This document shows positions 56,979-64,000 of a DNA stretch of 64,000 bases, in pieces. The DNA comes from Trichobilharzia szidati (Eukaryota; Platyhelminthes; Trematoda; Strigeidida; Schistosomatidae). The number at the start of each line of letters is the position of its first letter. The first letter of the stretch is position 1. The translations under genes were made by a program, and so were the position numbers. Below the pieces are notes generated by a model that saw only the letters and a program-made list of their open reading frames with translations, did not search any database and had not been told where the DNA came from. Location of the stretch: positions 67,500,416 through 67,564,415 of the forward strand of contig OX235271.1 in the NCBI GenBank assembly GCA_944472155.2, in the 5' to 3' direction.

Positions 56979-57155
56979 TGTAGAGGTTGATAATTTCCCG
57001 AAATTCTAAACCACAGCGTTCATCACTGAACACGAGATGCTGACCCTCACTGTTTAAGTCGATTTGTTTAGCTGAAGGCTTATGGTCAAGCATCCAAGCC
57101 ATTTGGCACGCCATCGTGTTACTTTCGTTTGTTCGTGCACAAACCCTAGCTAGTT
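56979..57155 (+). repeat. Fragment of the same LTR as the element starting at 60999
   Basis: It starts TGTAG and matches the 60999 LTR through 'gctgaccctcactgtttaag', 'ttgtttagctgaaggctt' and 'ggtcaagcatcc', then diverges near 57155. No internal element follows, so it is a solo or truncated LTR lying between two RTE fragments. Confidence 0.8.
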
Positions 57156-57329
57156 GAAGAATCAACGGTTCGTTCCCAAACTCGTAGCTTCCAAAAGAAT
57201 TTCAACTCAGGCGACCATCTGGAGTGTGATGTCAATCAGTGATCTCCTGAGCGTGTGTCGAATCCATATCACTTTCCTTCTGCATGTTTGTTAGGAATAG
57301 GCTATTTACTGATTTGCTGCTAGACGTTG

Positions 57330-57600
57330 TTTATCCTTTATTCATAGCTATTCGATCTTCAGTATCAGTTCAACAAAGGCCGCTGTTGGTTGATGAAGGT
57401 CTGCATTAGGCTGTTGGAAATACTTTTGGTGACGCGCAAGCCAAGTTTCTGAACAATATAACAGCACTGATTTGACATTAGTAATAAATATCCGGATTTC
57501 GGTCCTCATGCTGAGTGTAGAAGATTTCCATTTTGATATCACAGCGATGATGATCAATCTCAATTTTCAGATCCTGCCTATTTGGACACCAAAGCACCAC
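57330..57600 (-). pseudogene. RTE-type retrotransposon C-terminal fragment
   Basis: The minus strand from 57563 reads STLSMRTEIRIFITNVKSVL then LYCSETW, matching the RTE C-terminal region. The order relative to 56395-56935 shows that the two belong to different copies or a rearranged one. Confidence 0.65.
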
Positions 57601-58299
57601 ATATTGTCTACCATATTTTCCTGCTTCCTCCTCTGAAGTCCATTGCATTTCCTAAATCCAAATAATGTCTACACCTGTCAATGTGAGTTGATTTAGGGAA
57701 ATTTACATCATGACACTTGGCTTCCACTTGACAATTATGTAAAGAAACAGGAAAGTGAAGACTAGTTGGGTGTAATGTAATGTTTTTCAAAGCGAGCTGT
57801 AGGATTATTTTTGCCTACAGATTTAGTCCTTCCTCAATACTGACGACACAGAGTCTTGGCTTAACTATAGTTAAAAACAGAATGACTTGACTTTAACTTT
57901 ATCTGTTTCTTAAACATAAAATAAATCATACAATTACACCAAGGAAAATATACAAGTCCACTGTCATTCAAGAAAGGACAAAAACGTACCGAACAGTATT
58001 GAGGGTACGGACAAAATGAACAGTCAATTAATTACATGTGCACACAAATAAAGTGACAAACAACAAAGAACACTCAAAGTCACATCACGTGGTGTGAGTT
58101 ACATTAAATTAACCAATAATCGCGACAAGAAGGTCACATCATATTGATTAGCTGTCTATCATATAGTCTATCTATCTGTCGCGATTAACACAAGCTACAA
58201 TTTGTGTCATAGATTCATCAGCCCCATCACTGAACCTTGGCTTGGGGTATGCTAAGGGAAAATTCAATTGAAATTTACTGCAGACCATTTGAAATATAG
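57601..58299. other. Intergenic; inverted repeat taatcgcgaca/tgtcgcgatta
   Basis: An 11-bp perfect inverted repeat lies near 58118-58190, and an open minus-strand stretch (57790-57608) has no recognised domain. Probably old retroelement debris. Confidence 0.35.
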
Positions 58300-60184
58300 G
58301 ACTGACTGAGAATGTTGTAGGCGACACCAGGCGGGGCCATATCGGAAAGTCGTCATCTTAACTGGTGTCCAACTACTTGTCGAAAATGTCAAGATCATCA
58401 CCTCTTAAGAAGTAGTGACCTCACGGCCATAGGATCTAATCCTTTCTGTTAGCGCTTACACTGGGACGCTAGGCAACCATGTTTGCGCTATAACAATACG
58501 GACTAAAGTGGAATGCGGAGGCTTTTGGCCGACAAAGAGTGGCTCATAGAATGGGCTGAGTTATCTGTGAATAAAGAGTGAGATTGATGAAACGGATTAT
58601 TCACGCAGTGACCTCAGATACCGTTTCTCTAGTCACCGCACAGCCAAAGAAAAGGTCCTAATGGCCGAAGGGAGTAACGCAACATATTCTACAAAAAAGG
58701 CGGAAGGCTTGGTCTACGTGGTGAATATCCAAGAGTCAGACTGACCACGATGCATACCTGAAACTCAGGAACTGGCGCAACACAACAGTCAGGAGATACA
58801 GGACGTTATTTCTGCCTAACCTAGCCAATAAACTCAAGGAGAACTCTAAAATCCCACACCGATTCGTTTCGGAGAGAAAACCAACCAGGGGGCATGCGAC
58901 TTAGTAGTTCAATAAAGGTCAATACCTCACTAGCCTGGAAATGGATGAAATATTCAGTTTAGCCTTCGCCAAACAGTTAAACAGCAGTGTAGGTATTACT
59001 AGTACGGACCAAATTAGCGTCACAGCTATTTCACCGGAGGAAAACTTTTTGGCTACTCTCCAGATAAACCCGACAAAAGAACTGAGGAAGCTACAGAGAC
59101 CCACATCTGGAAAGTCCCCAGGTTTTGTTGACATCAAACCACCTGTTCGGAACAATTCGCTGAGGCTCTCTGTAAGCCCTTAAGCGACTTGTTCTAACCC
59201 TAGAAGGATTCAAGAAAACTGCCAAGGGATAGGAAAACAGCCACTCTTTCGCCGATTTTTAAGGATGGGGACAGGGAAAATGCCACTAGTTATAGACCAG
59301 TAGCTCCACTTCTAGCGATATCAAAAGTACTGGGAAGCATAATTGATGGCCACATCCGGCAGAACCTCAACAGGTCTACTAGACTCCCTGAAGCACAACA
59401 TGCTTCCAGGAGAGGCAGATCATGTGCAGCAAACCCACTATTAGCTTTGGACGATCGGACATCATGCTGGGATATGAACGTTCCATTCCACGTAATCTGC
59501 GTAAACTTTGGGAAGGCATTTGACTCAGTTCACCACGACCTTCTCCTTCACAAAATAAATCAGACAGGTATAGGTGAGGCAATTCTGTCATAGTTGAAGG
59601 ACTACCTAGCTGAAAGGAGATTTCTCACTGAGGTCGATCTAGCCCGATCATCCTAGCACAGATCGTCATCAGGAGTGTCGCAGTGCTCTATCCTAGGGCC
59701 ACTGTTGTTTTTGATTTTTATCAACGACCCAGCATGCCGCCTAAGCTTCCTGACTTTTCTTCATTCCGATGACGTATAGATTTTGAGAGCAAGGATTTGG
59801 TCAGAAGACTCAGAGAGGCTGCAGGTGGACCTAAAGATTCTGAAAAACTGGATGGTGGCCAATGGTATGACTTTCAACCTGAAAAAGTGCATGGTAGTGA
59901 CATTACGCATCTGTAGACTGCAGAATGTCAGTAACACCCTATGCAACGAAAGCTTGTCCTGCACAACGTCGGAGCCTGACTTAGGTCTGGTTCTAACGAG
60001 GAAAATAAGCACAGGAGTAAGTAACACGGGAGATGTGTTGAGGGCATATGCGGTCATACACTTTGCACATAGATGGTTAGGTGCCCTCACTACTGAGCTC
60101 TCTCTAAGGTTGTACAAAACATACTTCAGAACACACCTTGAAGTGCAAAAGATAATCGCATTCCCACTGCTTAGAAGAGGCTAG
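58300..60184 (+). pseudogene. CR1-like non-LTR retrotransposon, reverse transcriptase region
   Basis: The plus strand carries, in shifting frames, the linker before RT (FAKQLNSSVG ... ISPEENFLATLQINPTKELR at 58941-59183), RPVAPLL-like and GRSCAANPL blocks (59300-59440), FGKAFDSVHHDLLLHKI (about 59510), GPLLFLIFIND (about 59700), a catalytic box reading SDDV followed by a stop (about 59770), and NGMTFNLKKCM in the open part 59783-60184. The endonuclease is not recognisable. Dead copy. Confidence 0.8.
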
Positions 60185-60515
60185 GTCGTTGATGTGCGCC
60201 GAGATGGAAAGCTACCTAAAATGGTGGCCCCATTGCAAACCTGACTGATAGAATTCAGTTTGCACCAAACAAAGGACTAGCTAGACACATGACACTAGTT
60301 ACTAGTGTCCAATGAAATTATTCAATACAGTCCTACAAGAGGTCGATTGTGAACCAGAATAGCCCAGCGGTAACGTCTCTGACTGCAGCACTAGGTGAAG
60401 AACCTTAGAAGGGGCATGAGTTCCTTCGAGGTTGCAGATATGCCTTTTTGATGAGTGCCAGCTAGCATGAAACCCAGGTCCAAGGCTTCCTGCCTATTTC
60501 CTCCAAACATCTGAC
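60185..60515 (+). repeat. SINE-2 tail followed by a SINE-2 head and body
   Basis: The tail block 'gaattcagtttgcaccaaac' (about 60250) comes before a new head (AGCCCAGCGGTAACG, about 60362) and body (ccaaggcttcctgcc), so two copies lie in tandem. The first lacks its head; the second lacks its tail. Confidence 0.65.
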
Positions 60516-60664
60516 TGCACTAATTAGATCTGTTGTTATATGTCCTTTGTTTTGTCGACGACACTGGGGGACTAACTGGTGAAAGGATCAACTCCGTTCA
60601 CAGTAGCAACACGGTCTTAGCACACCGCATTCTGCAAACAACATATAATTAGTCCCAGCACCAT

Positions 60665-60998
60665 TCATCAACAGCTATCTTCGCTCAATACTCAGGATCA
60701 GATGGCCAGAAAAGATCAGCAACAGAGATCTCTGGCAATGAACCAACCAACCAGGAACCGATTTTGAAACAAATAAGCAGGAGAAAGTGGAGATGGATTG
60801 GCCATACTCTGAGGAAACCAGCAAGTGACATCACTAGACAAGCCATTGCTCGAGTGGAATCTAAAAGGGAAGCGGCGAGTTGGTCGTCCAAGGGTGACTT
60901 GGAGTAGGTCACGTGAAGAGGAGATGAGAGCATGTGGGCAGACTTGCAGCCAGGTGAAAACTCCATCAGAGAATCGAATGCAGTGGAGACGTGCGGCT
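60665..60998 (+). pseudogene. RTE-type retrotransposon 3' end, cut by the LTR element
   Basis: The plus strand encodes [20 protein letters not shown] and CGQTCSQVKTPSENRMQWRR (60825-60990), the same C-terminus as at 37739-37948. The match stops exactly where the TGTAG start of the LTR begins (60999). Confidence 0.75.
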
Positions 60999-61440
60999 TG
61001 TAGCGGTAAATAATTCCCCAAAATTATTGACCACAGCAATCATCACTCAACATTGGATGCTGACCCTCACTGTTTAAGTCGACTTGTTTAGCTGAAGGCT
61101 TCCGGTCAAGCATCCCCGCCATTTAGTACTCTGTCGTGTCACATGCGTGCACAATTACTAGCTAGCTAAGTATTCACTTCAACCCGCGATTTGGTCCCGA
61201 AATATATTACGTACTTTGGACGGCTAAATCTGGTCTTTTGCTTTATCTTTCGTACTCGAAGAGCGAACACTATATAAGTTGTTGGTATAAGATCTCGCGT
61301 TAGTATAATCCGTACAGTTCGCGAACGCGGATACCGTCACCCCTAAACTGCTGAGCCCAACCACGAACTTCATCTTCAATTCACACGCAGATAAACCCGG
61401 TGAGTTCGTTCCTTTTGGTGTTTGTTCTTGTACTCCTTTG
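60999..61440 (+). repeat. 5' LTR and leader of a CsRn1-type Ty3/gypsy element
   Basis: It starts TGTAGCGG right after RTE sequence. A TATA-like tatataag lies at about 61270. The LTR/leader border and primer-binding site are not fixed; the feature end is approximate, just upstream of the gag ATG. A second fragment of this LTR is at 56979-57155. Confidence 0.7.
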
Positions 61441-61461
61441 TAATCGGCATACTTTTTCATT

Positions 61462-62286
61462 ATGTCTGATCCTAGCCCCAAGGTTATTCAGATTCGCTCA
61501 ACCGCCAAAACAATTCAGCTAGTACCATATTGGCCAGATAATGCTGAGACGTGGTTTCAGATAGCCGAGTCTGATTTTTGTGAGCATGGCATAACCGATC
61601 AACGTTCACAGTTCCTTGCAGTTATTCACACCCTACCACGGGAATTCAGCAAGTGCGTAACACTGCAGATGTCGGGTCCAGAGGTAAGTAACTCGTACAA
61701 GTTGCTCAAAGCATCCCTCCTCAAGAGAAACGTTCTCACGGATCGACAAAGTCTGGATGAGTTATTTCGTAACATCGAGTTAGGGGATCAGTCAGCCGGG
61801 AGCACGCTGGCAAGAATGGAGGAGATTATTGGCCAAAGTCAGTTCGACGAAGGACTGTTAAGGGAACCATTTTTATCCAAACTGCCACAGTCAGTTCAGA
61901 CTGTACTTGTGACACTTCAGGGTGTTCTCATAGATGATTTAGCTGTCTCTGCAGATAGAATTCTAGAGATAACGAAACGGCCAGTTACCGAAGTATACTT
62001 TGTTACCGAACAGACCTCGAAGAAGGATTCTGCAATGATAGAGTTGTGCAACTCCATCCGGCAGATTCTTAGGTCAAACAAGCCTAGCAATTCCTCCTAC
62101 TGTCATCCTAAATCCCCTCGAAGGCAAAACGCACGTGGACGATCTAAGTCCGACACACGTTCTCTCAAAAATCCTGACTGGTGTTGGTATCACAACACCT
62201 ATGGCAAGGAAGCGAAATGTTGTCGAAAACCTTGTGATTTTGGCAAAGCCTTCAAGTCTGTGGGAAACTATCCCGGCACGCGTTAG
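61462..62286 (+). CDS. gag of the CsRn1-type LTR retrotransposon, intact ORF
   Basis: 274 codons from ATG at 61462 (preceded by tttttcatt) to TAG at 62284-62286. N-terminal capsid-like part with VPYWPDNAETWFQIAESDF and FLAVIHTLP. Near the end a C-x2-H-x8-C-x4-C finger (CWYHNTYGKEAKCCRKPC), the CHCC type that marks the CsRn1/Boudicca clade rather than the usual CCHC. A basic linker (SPRRQNARGRSKS) precedes it. The frame is uninterrupted, unlike every other element here. pol lies in the -1 frame, and that frame is open across the gag stop, suggesting -1 frameshift expression. Confidence 0.85.
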   Translation: MSDPSPKVIQIRSTAKTIQLVPYWPDNAETWFQIAESDFCEHGITDQRSQFLAVIHTLPREFSKCVTLQMSGPEVSNSYKLLKASLLKRNVLTDRQSLDELFRNIELGDQSAGSTLARMEEIIGQSQFDEGLLREPFLSKLPQSVQTVLVTLQGVLIDDLAVSADRILEITKRPVTEVYFVTEQTSKKDSAMIELCNSIRQILRSNKPSNSSYCHPKSPRRQNARGRSKSDTRSLKNPDWCWYHNTYGKEAKCCRKPCDFGKAFKSVGNYPGTR

Positions 62287-64000
62287 AGGCAACCGTCGCC
62301 GGTGGCACTAGCCGCTTACTTTACATCCATGATGTAATGAGCCAGACTAGATATCTAGTCAACACAGGCGCCGAAGTCAGCTTCCTTCGTGCTACAGCAG
62401 CAGATCGACAGAAGGAACCTAACTTCAACTTACAGGCTGCAAATGGAAAACCAATTGCAACCTATGGTCGGAAATACGTCTATCTGAACGTAGGTTTACG
62501 CAAACCTATTCAGTGGATTTTCCTTCTCGCCGACGTCACAATGCCCATCATTGGCACGGACCTACTTAACCATCATGATTTGCTCGTAGACGTCCGCCGT
62601 AAACGACTAATTGACAACACTACTTGTCTGTCAATCAAAGGCATCACCTACATAGGCCCCAGCTTGTCAATCGTTAAGATGAAAGCAATCCTCGATCCAA
62701 CTTTTCAACCGATTGTTGACAAATATCCGGAACTCAATTGCCCATCTAACGATCTCCCGAGCAAAACCAGCAATGTTATGCACCACATCATAACCTCAGG
62801 ACAGCCCGTGACATCTAAAGCACGACGACTGGCCCCTGACAAACTGAGAATTGCTAGAAATGAATTCGATCATATGCTCACCCTTGGCATCATTCGGCCA
62901 TCGAATAGCCCATGGGCATCCCCATTGCATACGGTACCGAGAAAGGATAGTAACGATTGGCGACCTACTGGTGATTACCGGCGAGTGAACGCCAAAACAA
63001 CCCATGATTGCTACCCTTTGCCTCACATACACGACTTGACGGCAACGTTATCTGGAGCATCTATATTCTCAAAAATCGACTTGGTTAAAGCGTATAACCA
63101 AATCCCGATGGCAACGGAAGATATTCCGAAAACGGCTATCATCACACCCTTCGGACTTTTCGAATTCGTACGTATGCCATTCGGGCTCCGGAATGCGGCC
63201 CAAACATTTTTAACGCTTCATCGATGAAGTATTTCGCGGTCTCGACTTTGTATACGCATAATTAGACGACTGCCTCATTGCCAGTCCAGATAAGGAAACT
63301 CACCTTAGACACTTAGACTTGGCATTTGAAAGATTACGCCAACATGGTGTTATCATCAATATACAGAAGTGTCAAATAGGCGTTGACTCACTCGATTTTC
63401 TGGGTCACACTATTGACTGCAAAGGCATTCGCCCACTGGCTAGTAAAGTCGAAGCGGTACTGAACTATCCGGAGCCAAAGACAGTGAAAAGTCTTCGAGC
63501 TTTTAACGGCTTGGTAAGTTATTATTGACGATTTATTCCTAACTGTGCTTCTCTGATTCAGCCATTAACAGATCTCCTTAGAGGGAATAACAAGTCTATC
63601 GAACTCGACGCGTCTTCTCGACATGCTTTTACTCAGGTAAAGAAAGCTATTGCGGATGCCACTCTTCTTATGTATCAGAATCCAACGGCACCGTTAAGTA
63701 TCTCAGTTGGTGCATCAGACACTGCAATCGGCGCAGTTCTGCAACAACTAGTTAACAACGAGTGGCAACCACTCGCCTTTTTCTCGAGGCTCCTTCAATT
63801 AGCAGAAACGAAGTACAGCACATTCGGCACAGAACTTCTTGCTATGTACTGTGCTATACGCCACTTTCGACATTCACTTAAAGGGTCGTGAATTCATAAT
63901 TTTCACTGACCACAAACGTCTGACGTACTCTCTGAACTCAACTTCAGATAAGTATGCACCCAGGGAATCACGACAACTGGATTACGTTTCACAGTTTACA
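62287..64000 (+). pseudogene. pol of the CsRn1-type LTR retrotransposon, truncated by window end
   Basis: Protease region LVNTGAEVSFL (catalytic Asp replaced by Asn), then IIGTDLL. RT follows: GIIRPSNSPWASPLHTVP, GDYRRVNAKTTHDCYPLPHI, FSKIDLVKAYNQIP (first catalytic Asp kept) and MPFGLRNAAQTF. A frameshift follows at about 63210, a TAA directly before LDD in the catalytic box (63259-63261), a TGA at 63526-63528, and another shift near 63885 in RNase H (LQQLVNNEWQPLAFFSRLLQ at 63670-63891 is otherwise good). Integrase would lie beyond the window. Few lesions overall, so a comparatively young but dead copy. Confidence 0.85.

Noticed and set aside
1..64000. Bacterial-type systems: CRISPR arrays, operons, phage or toxin genes
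   Set aside because: There are no regularly spaced repeats, no dense long ORFs and no ribosome binding sites. Introns and retroelements show a eukaryotic, flatworm-like genome.

Overview
The window looks like nuclear DNA of a blood fluke (genus Schistosoma; species not resolved). It is AT-rich, has spliced genes with very long introns, and has almost no intact long reading frame. It is packed with the mobile families typical of schistosomes: RTE-type and CR1-type non-LTR retrotransposons, Penelope-like elements (PLEs) with GIY-YIG endonuclease, Ty3/gypsy LTR elements (one with the CHCC Gag finger of the CsRn1/Boudicca clade), and tRNA-derived short repeats that carry hammerhead ribozymes (Sm-alpha type). 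Family names come from recognising motifs by eye; no database was searched.

Host genes cover little of it. Gene A (+) is the 3' end of a gene with three phase-compatible exons (172-259, 9312-9722, 19139-19314). It encodes an Asn/Ser-rich, basic C-terminus, and its two introns of about 9 kb are full of transposon debris. Gene B (+) is seen as its last two exons (30575-30883, 32689-32793), also phase-compatible. Gene C (-) is one terminal exon (44097-43651) encoding an acidic stretch followed by an Arg/Ser-rich tail. I recognise none of the three products.

Region by region. 1-19.3 kb: gene A with nested SINE, PLE and RTE fragments and a nearly perfect 257-bp inverted repeat of a PLE terminus. 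19.3-30.5 kb: gene-poor, with a 54-bp-arm palindrome and an unclassified fold-back element (26161-27683) that itself holds a second terminal-inverted-repeat element. 30.5-33 kb: gene B. 34.5-36.4 kb: PLE with GIY-YIG ORF and inverted ends. 37.7-43 kb: RTE, SINE and PLE fragments. 43.6-44.1 kb: gene C. 44.5-64 kb: a dense nest of retroelements: a decayed near-complete RTE with a SINE inserted in it, a decayed Ty3/gypsy element (48.7-52.6 kb), a CR1-like element (58.3-60.2 kb) and a younger CsRn1-type Ty3/gypsy element (61.0 kb to the window end) inserted into an RTE 3' end.

The most interesting theme is ribozymes. Two unrelated retroelement types (tRNA-headed SINEs and PLE termini) carry hammerhead-like folds, in several states of decay and in both orientations, some of them placed head-to-head in long inverted repeats. 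Two SINE copies share a change at core position C3, and one PLE copy has paired changes at positions 3 and 8.
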